The position numbers and the translations under genes were made by a program. The notes below the pieces were generated by a model. That model saw nothing but the letters and a program-made list of their open reading frames with translations. It did not search any database and was not told where the DNA came from. Below are positions 1 through 9,626 of a DNA stretch of 41,957 nucleotides, one piece after another; the first letter of the stretch is position 1; each line of letters starts with the position of its first letter. Where the stretch lies: the NCBI GenBank assembly GCA_017448145.1, contig JAFSMA010000122.1, positions 1 to 41,957 on the forward strand. Reading direction: 5' to 3'. This DNA is from Oscillospiraceae bacterium (GTDB lineage Bacteria; Bacillota; Clostridia; Oscillospirales; Oscillospiraceae).

Positions 1-1
1 A

Positions 2-225
2 CGAATAGTACGCCTTTGGCGCACTATTCGCACACTTCGTAGCCTGAGATGTGAAAAAAGTGACGCGCATGTCGTCACTTTTTTCGGATTTCATGGGTTC
101 GCGCCTGCGGGCGCGAAATCTGCGATGCTTTTTTGACAATCTGGAAAATGCCGCAGGCGAAAGCCTGCGGCATTTTTGCGCACATTTTGGGAACAGACGG
201 AACAATTTGAAACGGGTTTCCGTCT
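2..225. other. Cluster of hairpins, no gene seen
   Basis: Five inverted repeats lie almost end to end: 2-30 (arms CGAATAGT/ACTATTCG plus an inner CGCC/GGCG), 53-85 (13-bp arms followed by Cs and Ts), 98-117 (TTCGCGCC/GGCGCGAA), 145-176 (14-bp arms) and 195-225 (AGACGGAA/TTCCGTCT). No convincing coding frame with a ribosome site is present. The 53-85 and 145-176 hairpins have terminator character. The rest could be terminators of a gene left of the window or a short structured RNA; I cannot tell which. Confidence 0.5.
145..177. terminator. Bidirectional intrinsic terminator downstream of threonine aldolase
   Basis: A perfect 14-bp stem (145-158 with 163-176) with a GAAA tetraloop is flanked by As on the left and Ts on the right. 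It can therefore stop transcripts from either direction. It sits about 65 bp past the stop of the minus-strand aldolase gene. Confidence 0.7.
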
Positions 226-242
226 ATTGTTAGGAAAACGAT

Positions 243-1286
243 TCAGCGGTTATGGAGGGCGTTGACTGCCTGGCGGAGGGCATCCACCTGCTCCTGGGTG
301 GTGGCCCAGCTGGCGCAGAAGCGGACGCCGCTGTGGGTCTCATCCACCCGCTGCCAATACTCGTAGCCGAAGTCCTTGCCCAGAATGGCCAATTCTGCAT
401 CGGGCAGGATGGGATACTGCTGGTTGGTGGGGGAGTCGAACAGCAGGGGATAGCCGTTGGACACAAAGATGTCACGGATCTGGTGGGCCATGTCGATGGC
501 GTTGCGGGCGATTTTGGTGTACAGATCGTCGGTGAACAGGGCGTCGAACTGGACGCCCAGCAGGCGGCCCTTGGCGATCATGGCGCCCCGCTGCTTCATA
601 ATGGGGCGGAAGCCCTGTTTCAGGGCGTCGTTGAAAATGACCACCGCCTCGCCGAACAGCAGTCCCACCTTGGTGCCGCCGATATACATGACATCGCACA
701 GGGCGGGCAGGTCGGTGAGGGCTACGTCACATTCATCAGCGGCCAGGGCGTAGCCCAGACGGGCGCCGTCGATGAACAGATAGAGGCCGCAGCGGCGGCA
801 GGTGTCATAAATCTCCCGGAGCTCCGTCTTGGTATACAGCGTGCCGCCCTCGGTGGGGAAGGAGATGTACACCATGCCGGGGTAGACGATATGCTCCACG
901 CTCTCGTCATTGCGGTGCCAGTCCACGTAGTCCGCAATCTGGCTGGCGGTGATTTTACCGTCGGAGGTGGGCAGGGTGATGACCTTGTGGCCGGTGGACT
1001 CGATGGCGCCGGTCTCGTGGCAGTTGATGTGGCCGGAGACGGCGGACAGCACCCCCTGATAGGGGCGCAGCACGGAGGCGATGACGGTGGTGTTGGTCTG
1101 GGTGCCGCCCACCAGGAAATGCACGTCGGCCTGGGGGGCATGCAGAGCGGCTTTTATCTTCTCACGGGCACGGGCACAGTATGGGTCCTCGCCGTAGCCG
1201 ACGGTCTGCTCCATATTGGTGTCGATAAGCGCTTGCAGGACTTTGGGATGGGCGCCTTCCAGATAGTCGCTGTTGAAATGAATCAT
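243..1286 (-). CDS. ltaE: Low-specificity L-threonine aldolase
   Basis: This is a PLP-dependent fold-type I lyase of 347 aa that cleaves L-threonine or allo-threonine to glycine and acetaldehyde in the cytoplasm. The sequence shows the N-terminal FNSDYLEGAHP substrate region, the YGEDPYC segment typical of the family, the cofactor aspartate at D173 in FIDGARLG, and the Schiff-base lysine at K206 in YIGGTKVG. Length is normal for the family. It is a single-gene transcript, divergent from the sortase, with its own promoter at 1319-1347. The start ATG at 1286 has only a weak purine-rich stretch (GGGAAAGGAAG) upstream. Closely related beta-eliminating lyases share the fold, so exact substrate preference is inferred. 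Confidence 0.9.
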   Translation of the reverse strand: MIHFNSDYLEGAHPKVLQALIDTNMEQTVGYGEDPYCARAREKIKAALHAPQADVHFLVGGTQTNTTVIASVLRPYQGVLSAVSGHINCHETGAIESTGHKVITLPTSDGKITASQIADYVDWHRNDESVEHIVYPGMVYISFPTEGGTLYTKTELREIYDTCRRCGLYLFIDGARLGYALAADECDVALTDLPALCDVMYIGGTKVGLLFGEAVVIFNDALKQGFRPIMKQRGAMIAKGRLLGVQFDALFTDDLYTKIARNAIDMAHQIRDIFVSNGYPLLFDSPTNQQYPILPDAELAILGKDFGYEYWQRVDETHSGVRFCASWATTQEQVDALRQAVNALHNR

Positions 1287-1318
1287 CGCGTGACACTTCC
1301 TTTCCCTTTGATAGCCAT

Positions 1319-1347
1319 AGTTTACAGCATGTTCACGAAATAGTCAA
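1319..1347 (-). promoter_or_regulatory. Sigma-A type promoter of ltaE
   Basis: Read on the minus strand: TTGACT at 1347-1342, a 17-nt spacer and TAAACT at 1324-1319. This is about 33 bp upstream of the aldolase start. Confidence 0.6.
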
Positions 1348-1366
1348 AGAGTTTTGGCGCTTTGAC

Positions 1367-1395
1367 TTGCAATATAGAAAAATATCTGATAAAAT
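1367..1395 (+). promoter_or_regulatory. Sigma-A type promoter of the sortase gene
   Basis: TTGCAA at 1367-1372, a 17-nt spacer and TAAAAT at 1390-1395. The ribosome site AAGGAGG follows at 1405-1411. The short distance means a 5' leader of only about 15-20 nt. Confidence 0.5.
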
Positions 1396-1418
1396 AAATC
1401 GGTCAAGGAGGCGACTAC

Positions 1419-2342
1419 ATGAGTAGAGAAATGGATCACGAGCAGGAGGCACCTCGCCGCCGCTCGCACAATAGAAAAAGAAACAGAAACAGCAGCAGGC
1501 TGCTGTATTATATTGTACTGATCGTTTTGCTGGGCATTCTGGTGTTTTGCGCCGGGAAGATCATCAGCTACCTGAGTCAGCATTGGGCCAGCGAAAACGA
1601 GCAGCAGAATCTGATCGACAGTTTCGTTACCCCCGGCAACACGGACAGCCAGCAGGGGGAGTCCACCGGTGACGATACCCAGAGTGAGGGGGACAATACC
1701 GCCTCCGAGGGGGATTCCCAGAGCGGCAACGATAAGCAGCAGGAGGCGGTGTATGTGCCGGAGCCTGACACCATCACCGTTGACCTGGCTGGCCTGAAGG
1801 CTAAGTACCCCGATGTGAAGGGCTACATTTATTGTGCCAATACAGCCATCAACGGAAATAAAACAGGTATCAATTTTCCTATCGTTAAGGGCAGCGACAA
1901 CAGCTTCTATCTGAATCACAGTATTGACGGCAGCAAGAACAACAACGGCGCCATCTTCATTGAGACGCTGTGCGACGAGAACTTCGGCAGCCAGAACACC
2001 ATCATCTACGGCCACCACATGAAGACCGGCGCTATGTTCGCCCCGCTGGAGCAGTACAAGAGCCAGAGCTTTTACGACGCCCATCCCTATATGTATATCT
2101 ACACCGAGAGCCAGAACTACCGTATCGACCTGTTCGCCGGCTGTGTGGTGGAGGGGGATGCGGACATCTACGCCACCTCCGTGGACGCCGATACGCTGGC
2201 CAATTACGTGGCCAAGTCCACCTTTAAGGCCAAGATCGGCACGCCCACAGGTAAAATTGTGACGCTGTCCACCTGCGACTACACCTCCGGGTACAGTGAT
2301 CCCCGGTACGTGGTGCTGGGCCAGTTGGTGGCCATTGACTGA
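1419..2342 (+). CDS. srtB: Class B sortase
   Basis: This is a membrane-anchored cysteine transpeptidase (307 aa) that attaches proteins carrying a C-terminal sorting signal to the cell wall. It has a basic N-terminal cytoplasmic tail, one membrane helix at about residues 29-49, a Ser/Asp/Gly-rich linker at about 70-110, then the sortase barrel. Catalytic residues are visible: histidine in YGHHM (H199/H200), cysteine in TLSTC (C286) and arginine in DPRYVV (R296). YGHHMKTGAMF and the long C-terminal half are typical of class B rather than class A. The start at 1419 is fixed by AAGGAGG at 1405-1411. No substrate with an LPxTG- or NPxTN-like signal is encoded nearby, so its target is unknown. The gene is monocistronic with a terminator at 2358-2388. 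Confidence 0.9.
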   Translation: MSREMDHEQEAPRRRSHNRKRNRNSSRLLYYIVLIVLLGILVFCAGKIISYLSQHWASENEQQNLIDSFVTPGNTDSQQGESTGDDTQSEGDNTASEGDSQSGNDKQQEAVYVPEPDTITVDLAGLKAKYPDVKGYIYCANTAINGNKTGINFPIVKGSDNSFYLNHSIDGSKNNNGAIFIETLCDENFGSQNTIIYGHHMKTGAMFAPLEQYKSQSFYDAHPYMYIYTESQNYRIDLFAGCVVEGDADIYATSVDADTLANYVAKSTFKAKIGTPTGKIVTLSTCDYTSGYSDPRYVVLGQLVAID

Positions 2343-2357
2343 TTTGAGCGCAAACAG

Positions 2358-2388
2358 GAGAGACCGTCCACAGGACGGTCTCTCTTTT
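2358..2388 (+). terminator. Intrinsic terminator after sortase
   Basis: A 12-bp perfect stem (GAGAGACCGTCC at 2358-2369 with 2373-2384) with an ACA loop is followed by TTTT. Confidence 0.85.
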
Positions 2389-2447
2389 GCGCCCATAGTG
2401 GGAAAAACGCAAGAGGAAATATTTTTTGAAAAAATGAAAAAAATATC

Positions 2448-2476
2448 TTGCTTTTTCGTTAACAGCGTGGTATTAT
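2448..2476 (+). promoter_or_regulatory. Promoter of tRNA-Arg
   Basis: TTGCTT at 2448-2453, a 17-nt spacer and TATTAT at 2471-2476, ending 24 bp before the mature tRNA 5' end. Confidence 0.6.
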
Positions 2477-2500
2477 GTTTAAGCTGTCTGAGAGAGACAT

Positions 2501-2577
2501 GCGCCGTTAGCTCAGCTGGATAGAGCGTCTGGCTACGGACCAGAAGGCCGGGGGTTCGAATCCCTCACGGCGTGCCA
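2501..2577 (+). tRNA. tRNA-Arg (anticodon ACG)
   Basis: This is a 77-nt cloverleaf with the acceptor stem GCGCCGT/ACGGCGT (G-U at the first pair), a D arm with TAGCTCAGCTGGATAGAGC, an anticodon stem TCTGG/CCAGA with loop CTACGGA, and a T arm containing GGTTCGAATCC. CCA is encoded at 2575-2577. The anticodon ACG lies at 2535-2537; its A34 would be deaminated to inosine by TadA to read the CGN box. It is a single-gene transcript with its own promoter and terminator. Confidence 0.97.
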
Positions 2578-2610
2578 AAAACCGATGTGTGCAAACACGT
2601 CGGTTTTTGT
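2577..2610 (+). terminator. Intrinsic terminator of tRNA-Arg
   Basis: A 14-bp stem (2577-2590 with 2595-2608, one G-U pair) with loop GCAA begins at the last base of the tRNA and ends in a run of T. Confidence 0.85.
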
Positions 2611-2635
2611 TTTATGTGTTTTGGTGAGGTGTGCT

Positions 2636-3772
2636 ATGTTTAACCAACATGATATATCAAGAAACGCGTTTATGCTCCATGGGCCTTTGGCCCACCACGG
2701 CTATGACTGGTGGTGGCACTCCTTTACGGCCCAGGATGCGGAGACCGGCGAGGACAAGCCGTTCTTTATCGAGTTTTTCATCTGCAATCCCGCTCTGGCG
2801 GAGGCGACACCTACCCTGGGCCAGCTGCCGGAGAATAAGGCAGCCGGAAAGCGGCCCTCCTATCTGATGGTCAAGGCGGGAACCTGGGGCCAGGGCAAAT
2901 GCCAGCTGCATCGGTTCTTTTCCTTGCAGGACACCCGCATTCACGGCGGTGCGCCCTACGAGGTGGAGGCCGCCGACTGCTTTGCCTCGGAGACGGCGCT
3001 GCGGGGCAGCGTGACTATTACATCGGAGGAGGCGGCAGGCCATCCGGAATGGATGTGCGATGCAGGCGAAATGCGATGGGATCTGCACCTCGACAAACAG
3101 GTGGCTTTTAACGTGGGATATGGCGCCAGCCGCCCGCTGCGGGATGCGGAGGCCTTTGCCATGTACTGGCACGCCGAGGGCATGAAAACGGCTTATAGCG
3201 GCACGGTGGTGTGCAACGGACGGCGCTATATCGTAACGCCGGAGAAGAGCTTCGGGTACGCCGACAAGAACTGGGGCCGCGATTTTACCTCGCCCTGGGT
3301 GTGGCTGTCCTCCAACTGCCTGAAAAGCAGGAAAACGGGAGAGATGCTGACCAACAGCGTCTTTGACATTGGCGGCGGGCGGCCTAAAATCTATTTCGTG
3401 CCCCTGGATCGGCGACTGCTGGGCGTGTTCTACTACGAGGGCAGGGAATATGACTTCAACTTCTCCCACGTATGGCTGAACGTAAAGACAGAGTTTTCCT
3501 TTGACGAGCAGGAGAAATTGGTACATTGGCATATACGCCAGGAGAACCGGGAGGCCGCCATGGAGACAGACGTATTCTGCCGGAAGGAGGACATGCTGCT
3601 GGTGAACTATGAGGCGCCGGACGGCGCGAAGAAGCACAACCGCCTGTGGAACGGCGGCAACGGCTGGGGCACGGTGAAGCTCTACCACGGGGAAGAGGGT
3701 CGGTGGCAGCTTGTGGACGAGGTGGAGGCCACGCACATCGGCTGCGAATACGGAGAATACGATGAAGTATAA
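2636..3772 (+). CDS. Tocopherol-cyclase-like (lipocalin-like) protein
   Basis: A 378-aa soluble protein with no signal peptide or membrane segment. It is rich in Trp and His near the N-terminus (YDWWWHSF) and carries a conserved-looking core YADKNWGRDF followed by WVWLSSNCL. This pattern resembles the Tocopherol_cycl family (plant VTE1 and bacterial relatives), whose members adopt a double lipocalin-like barrel. The bacterial versions have no proven function, and the organism is not expected to make tocopherol, so ligand and reaction are unknown. An upstream in-frame ATG at 2585 lies inside the tRNA terminator, so I chose the ATG at 2636 with GAGGTG just upstream. It overlaps the next membrane-protein gene by 11 bp, indicating translational coupling. 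Confidence 0.6.
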   Translation: MFNQHDISRNAFMLHGPLAHHGYDWWWHSFTAQDAETGEDKPFFIEFFICNPALAEATPTLGQLPENKAAGKRPSYLMVKAGTWGQGKCQLHRFFSLQDTRIHGGAPYEVEAADCFASETALRGSVTITSEEAAGHPEWMCDAGEMRWDLHLDKQVAFNVGYGASRPLRDAEAFAMYWHAEGMKTAYSGTVVCNGRRYIVTPEKSFGYADKNWGRDFTSPWVWLSSNCLKSRKTGEMLTNSVFDIGGGRPKIYFVPLDRRLLGVFYYEGREYDFNFSHVWLNVKTEFSFDEQEKLVHWHIRQENREAAMETDVFCRKEDMLLVNYEAPDGAKKHNRLWNGGNGWGTVKLYHGEEGRWQLVDEVEATHIGCEYGEYDEV

Positions 3773-4154
3773 ACACACCAACCGGCCTGGATTCTGGCTG
3801 GGCTTTGTGGATTTCTTTACGGCGGGGCTTTTCTTCCTGTTCTATATGCCGCTGGGCGGCTTGCAGCAGGAGCTGGAAGAGGTGCTGGGACACAAGGTGA
3901 TGCCCTACTGGCAGGCGTATCTGCTGGGCATTCCTACGCTGTTCATTTACCCGTTGGTGTGGATGGCGAATATCGCGGAGGAATTAAAGTGTAAAGCGAT
4001 AGCACTTCATATAGACGGCCCTTACACGTCCTGGCGGCATATGTTCTGGTGGAATATGTTGGGGTGCCTCTGTTTTGGGCCCATGATTGCCACGTATCGT
4101 TTTTTTGACACGCTGAACAGGGTGGAGCGGGTACTGAACCGGGAAACAGACTGA
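3762..4154 (+). CDS. Small membrane protein, DUF4234-like
   Basis: A 130-aa protein with about three hydrophobic segments (roughly residues 7-30, 48-68 and 88-108) and a polar helix between the first two. The layout FWLGFVDFFTAGLFFLFYM, then a short cytosolic stretch, then two more helices ending in an Asn/Arg-rich tail resembles DUF4234 membrane proteins; this is pattern recognition only. The start ATG at 3762 lies inside the last codons of the upstream tocopherol-cyclase-like gene, so the two are almost certainly co-translated and may act together at the membrane. The function is unknown. Confidence 0.55.
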   Translation: MKYKHTNRPGFWLGFVDFFTAGLFFLFYMPLGGLQQELEEVLGHKVMPYWQAYLLGIPTLFIYPLVWMANIAEELKCKAIALHIDGPYTSWRHMFWWNMLGCLCFGPMIATYRFFDTLNRVERVLNRETD

Positions 4155-4209
4155 TTTGGCGTATAATCAAAAAAACGGACGCAATTTAGAGGATAGTCTC
4201 ATTTTATTG

Positions 4210-4238
4210 TTGTCAGTGGCCGAAATTTGTGGTATTTT
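4210..4238 (+). promoter_or_regulatory. Promoter of the DivIVA-like gene
   Basis: TTGTCA at 4210-4215, a 17-nt spacer and TATTTT at 4233-4238, located 38 bp upstream of the chosen start codon. Confidence 0.5.
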
Positions 4239-4275
4239 ATGGTGTAGAGAATCGTTAGCCGGGAGGAATAAGGCT

Positions 4276-4851
4276 ATGAGTCATAATTTCAAAACCTGTG
4301 TGTTCGGTGGGTTCGACAAGCAGGACGTGGTGTCCTATCTGGAGGAGCAGGCCAAGCAGCACGCGGACGAGGTGGCGGCGCTGAACCAGGAGAAGTCTGA
4401 CCTCCGGGACAAGCTGAAGGAGCTGGCGGCTGCCTGCGAGACGCTGCGGGAGCGGGCCGACCGGCTGGAGCGGGCGGAAAACGAGGTGCTGACCCTGCGG
4501 GGCCAGGTGGCGGCGCTGACGGAGCAGTGCAGCGGCTTGCAGGCGTCGTACGAACGCTGCAAGGGCCCTGCGGAGGAGTACGAGAAGCTGCGGGATCACA
4601 TCGCGGAGATCGAGATCAGCGCCCACAAGCGGACGGAGGAGTTCCGGGCCAAGGCCATCGACCAGCTGCGCTCCATGGTGGCCCAGCAGCGGGATTGGTG
4701 CGGTCGGGAGCGGCAGCGCTACGACATCGTGCAGCAGGACGTGCTGCAAAAGTTACAGCAGGCCCAGAACATGGTGGAGAGTGAAAGCGGCTCCGCTTTT
4801 GACCAGATGCTGGCGGGCCTCCAGGCGTTTGAGGACGGGCTGGAGAAGTAA
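4276..4851 (+). CDS. DivIVA-like coiled-coil protein
   Basis: A 191-aa, highly charged protein. It opens with FKTCVFGGFDKQDVVSYLEE, which resembles the N-terminal membrane-binding motif of DivIVA/GpsB proteins (F-x-x-x-x-F-G-G-Y/F-D-x-x-x-V). The rest, from about residue 20 to 175, is nearly continuous heptad-rich coiled coil (Leu/Glu/Arg/Gln). DivIVA homologues recognise negatively curved membrane at poles and septa and recruit division or sporulation partners. The start at 4276 is chosen because GGGAGG lies about 10 nt upstream; a longer frame beginning at 4156 would cross the promoter. It stands alone between a promoter and a terminator, away from the usual ylm/sepF division cluster, so it may be a second, specialised DivIVA-type protein. 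Confidence 0.65.
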   Translation: MSHNFKTCVFGGFDKQDVVSYLEEQAKQHADEVAALNQEKSDLRDKLKELAAACETLRERADRLERAENEVLTLRGQVAALTEQCSGLQASYERCKGPAEEYEKLRDHIAEIEISAHKRTEEFRAKAIDQLRSMVAQQRDWCGRERQRYDIVQQDVLQKLQQAQNMVESESGSAFDQMLAGLQAFEDGLEK

Positions 4852-4879
4852 TTGCCCGTATGGATGCACATAAGAAAAA

Positions 4880-4911
4880 CCCCACTTCCCAGGAAGTGGG
4901 GCTTTGCTTTT
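4880..4911. terminator. Bidirectional terminator between convergent genes
   Basis: A 10-bp stem CCCCACTTCC/GGAAGTGGGG (4880-4889 with 4892-4901) is flanked by As on the left and Ts on the right. It serves both the DivIVA-like gene and the minus-strand serine dehydratase operon. Confidence 0.8.
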
Positions 4912-4921
4912 GACATAAGGA

Positions 4922-5794
4922 TTACAGGCGGCGCATGCTGTCCTTGACGGCGCGGCCGGTGGGGGTGTTGGCCAGGCCGCCCAGGGCGGTTTCCCGGTAC
5001 TCCACCGGCATGTGACGGCCCACCTCGCCCATGGCCTCGATGACCTCGTCCACGGGTACGAAGCTCTCAATACCGGCCATGGCCATGTCGGCGGCGCTGA
5101 CGGCATTGACGGCGCCGATGACGTTGCGCTTGACGCAGGGTACCTCCACCAGGCCGGCGATGGGGTCGCAGACCAGGCCCATCAGATTGGCCAGAGCCAT
5201 GGCCACCGCGTGGGCGGCGGTCTCGTCGCTGCCGCCCCGGAGCTTTACCAGGGCCGCTGCCGCCATACCGGAGGCGGTGCCGATCTCCGCCTGGCAGCCG
5301 CCGGAGGCACCGGCGATGCACGCCTTTTTGGCAATGACAATACCCACGCCGCTGGCCACGTACAGGGCCTCCAGAATCTGGCGCTGCTTGATGTCGTAAT
5401 TCTTCACCAGGGGCAGCATAACGGCGGGCATGACGCCGCAGGCACCGGCGGTGGGACAGGCCACGATGCGGCGCATACAGGCGTTGGACTCCGCCATGGA
5501 CAGGGCCTCGGCGATCACCTCACTGACGTAGCCGCCGCTGAGGGCCTCGCCACGGAAGTTATACTGGCGCATCTTCATGCCGTCGCCACCTACCAGGCCG
5601 CTGACGCTCTTACGGGTGCCGGTATAGGCGTCCGCCGCCTCCTGCATGGCCATCCAGGTGGTCAGCATTTTGGCCATGGAGGCCTCACGGGTGACCTGCC
5701 GCTCCTCCATGTCCGCCTGTAACACCACCTCCCAGAAGGAGGTGCCGGAGGCATGGGCCTCGTCCAGGATTTCACGAATAGAATCAAGTGCCAT
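4922..5794 (-). CDS. sdaAA: L-serine dehydratase, alpha subunit
   Basis: The catalytic iron-sulfur subunit (290 aa) of the two-chain L-serine ammonia-lyase, which deaminates L-serine to pyruvate and ammonia. Cysteines C167, C209 and C220 have the 42- and 11-residue spacing expected for the [4Fe-4S] ligands; CPTAGACG (from C113) and GASGGC are further signature segments. The start at 5794 is set by GGAGGT about 7 nt upstream and lies 11 bp inside the beta-subunit gene, so the subunits are translationally coupled. The bacterial two-gene form is typical of Firmicutes. The fused SdaA type is ruled out because the ACT and alpha portions are separate frames. Confidence 0.95.
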   Translation of the reverse strand: MALDSIREILDEAHASGTSFWEVVLQADMEERQVTREASMAKMLTTWMAMQEAADAYTGTRKSVSGLVGGDGMKMRQYNFRGEALSGGYVSEVIAEALSMAESNACMRRIVACPTAGACGVMPAVMLPLVKNYDIKQRQILEALYVASGVGIVIAKKACIAGASGGCQAEIGTASGMAAAALVKLRGGSDETAAHAVAMALANLMGLVCDPIAGLVEVPCVKRNVIGAVNAVSAADMAMAGIESFVPVDEVIEAMGEVGRHMPVEYRETALGGLANTPTGRAVKDSMRRL

Positions 5795-6461
5795 AGGTCT
5801 CAACCTCCTTATCGAAATAGGTGATGGAGATGACGCCGGGCAGCTCACGGAGGAACTGGACCTGGCTGGGCTTCAGGTGCTGGTCGGTTTCCAGCACCAT
5901 GAGGGCGTCGCCGCCCCGGCGGTCACGGTGGACGCTCATGTTGCCCACGTTGATGTGGAGCTGGTTCAGGATGGTGGTAACGGCGGCCAGGGTGCCGAAC
6001 TCGTCCTGGTTGCGGATGACCAGAGTGTTGTGGTCGCCGGTGAAAAACACCTCGATGCCGTCCAGCATGTGTACCTCGATGGCACCGCCGCCGATGCTGC
6101 ATGCCTGCACCTCCAGATGAGCGTCGCCGTCGCCCCACAGCTCAATAAGAGCGGTGTTGGGGTGGGCGTCCCGGAGATCCACGGCATCAAGGGTGTATTC
6201 CAAGCCCTCTTTTTCCGCCTCCTCAAGGGCGAAGGGGATGCGCAGATCGTCGGGTTTCATGCCCAGCAAGCCGCCGATGATGGCAAGATCCGTGCCGTGG
6301 CCCAGGCCCGTCTCGGCAAAGGAGCCATGGAGGTGGATGGCGGCACGGCGGGGCTGGGTGCCCAGCAGCGTGCGGGCCATATTGCCGATGCGGGCGGCAC
6401 CGGCTGTATGGGAACTGGAGGGCCCTACCATGATGGGGCCCAAAATGTCAAACAGATCCAT
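5784..6461 (-). CDS. sdaAB: L-serine dehydratase, beta subunit
   Basis: The 225-aa regulatory/substrate-side subunit. The N-terminal part contains GPSSSHTAGAARIG, the SDH beta-domain signature. The C-terminal about 75 residues (GTLAAVTTILNQLHINVGNM) form an ACT domain of the kind that binds serine. It partners SdaAA, whose gene overlaps its 3' end by 11 bp. The start at 6461 is preferred over an upstream ATG at 6506 because GAGAGG lies 7 nt before it and because the promoter -10 at 6516-6521 leaves room only for this start with a normal leader. The gene is divergent from the valS T-box leader. Confidence 0.93.
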   Translation of the reverse strand: MDLFDILGPIMVGPSSSHTAGAARIGNMARTLLGTQPRRAAIHLHGSFAETGLGHGTDLAIIGGLLGMKPDDLRIPFALEEAEKEGLEYTLDAVDLRDAHPNTALIELWGDGDAHLEVQACSIGGGAIEVHMLDGIEVFFTGDHNTLVIRNQDEFGTLAAVTTILNQLHINVGNMSVHRDRRGGDALMVLETDQHLKPSQVQFLRELPGVISITYFDKEVETYGT

Positions 6462-6515
6462 ACCGTTTCCTCTCTTTCCTCTGACAGGTGCCAAAGCCCT
6501 GTCCAATTAATTTGC

Positions 6516-6544
6516 ATTATACCTTATAGAAGTGGAAATGAAAA
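6516..6544 (-). promoter_or_regulatory. Promoter of sdaAB-sdaAA
   Basis: On the minus strand: a weak TTTTCA at 6544-6539, a 17-nt spacer and a consensus TATAAT at 6521-6516. The -10 is strong and the -35 poor, which often goes with activator control. Confidence 0.5.
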
Positions 6545-6573
6545 GGGGCGGAGGACGATATTTTGGCAATTAC

Positions 6574-6602
6574 TTGACTTTTTGGCACCTTTCCTTTATA
6601 CT
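6574..6602 (+). promoter_or_regulatory. Promoter of the valS leader
   Basis: TTGACT at 6574-6579, a 17-nt spacer and TATACT at 6597-6602. Predicted transcription start is near 6609, giving a leader of about 280 nt. Confidence 0.7.
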
Positions 6603-6608
6603 ACTGGA

Positions 6609-6863
6609 GAAATGCAATGAGGGAAAGGCATACGGCTGCGGATGCGCAGAGAGGGAGCGGATGGTGCAAGCTCCCGTGAGGCGCCGTATGTGTCGTTCTG
6701 GAGCTGTCGGCTGAAGTGGCAGTAGGCCGTATCGGAGGCCCACCGTTAGCGGGGTGGGATGCGTGAGCATCCGTGAGTGCGGGAGCGATCCCGAAGACAG
6801 GTGGTACCGCGGACGACCGTTCGCCCTGTTTTGCTTTGACGGCAAAACGGGGCTTTTTGTTTT
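6609..6863 (+). promoter_or_regulatory. T-box riboswitch controlling valS
   Basis: The leader carries the hallmark T-box sequence AGGTGGTACCGCGG at 6799-6812, which forms the antiterminator bulge that pairs with the uncharged tRNA acceptor end. It is followed by a terminator stem at 6823-6834/6842-6853 (GCCCTGTTTTGC with GCAAAACGGGGC) and TTTTT. Upstream, GGGAGC/GCTCCC with a GGTGCAA apical loop (about 6653-6675) looks like the distal part of Stem I. Uncharged tRNA-Val should favour antitermination. The specifier codon is not assigned with certainty: Val codons on the 3' side of Stem I are GTG at 6676-6678 and GTC at 6692-6694. Confidence 0.92.
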
Positions 6864-6890
6864 GCCGATTTCCGAAAAAGGAGAGATTTT

Positions 6891-9524
<2,634 letters not shown>

Positions 9525-9566
9525 GCGCTGACGTCTTTCGACGGAAAGAGACCTGCAAAATAGCAT

Positions 9567-9607
9567 ATAATCACCGCAGAAGTGGATTCTGCGGTGATTA
9601 TTTTTTT
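9567..9607 (+). terminator. Intrinsic terminator of valS, overlapping a promoter-like -10
   Basis: A 15-bp perfect stem (9567-9581 with 9587-9601) with loop GTGGA is followed by seven Ts. It ends only 4 nt before the spoIIAA ribosome site. The left arm overlaps TATAAT at 9566-9571, which could be the -10 of a spoIIA promoter. A transcript starting about 9578 would lack most of the left arm and so escape termination. Confidence 0.85.
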
Positions 9608-9626
9608 ACGAAGGAGTGAGGACGAG

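Noticed and set aside
252..1343. A 363-codon plus-strand frame opposite the threonine aldolase
   Set aside because: Gly/Val/Ala/His-rich antisense shadow without family motifs; the minus-strand frame has full PLP-lyase motifs and a promoter.
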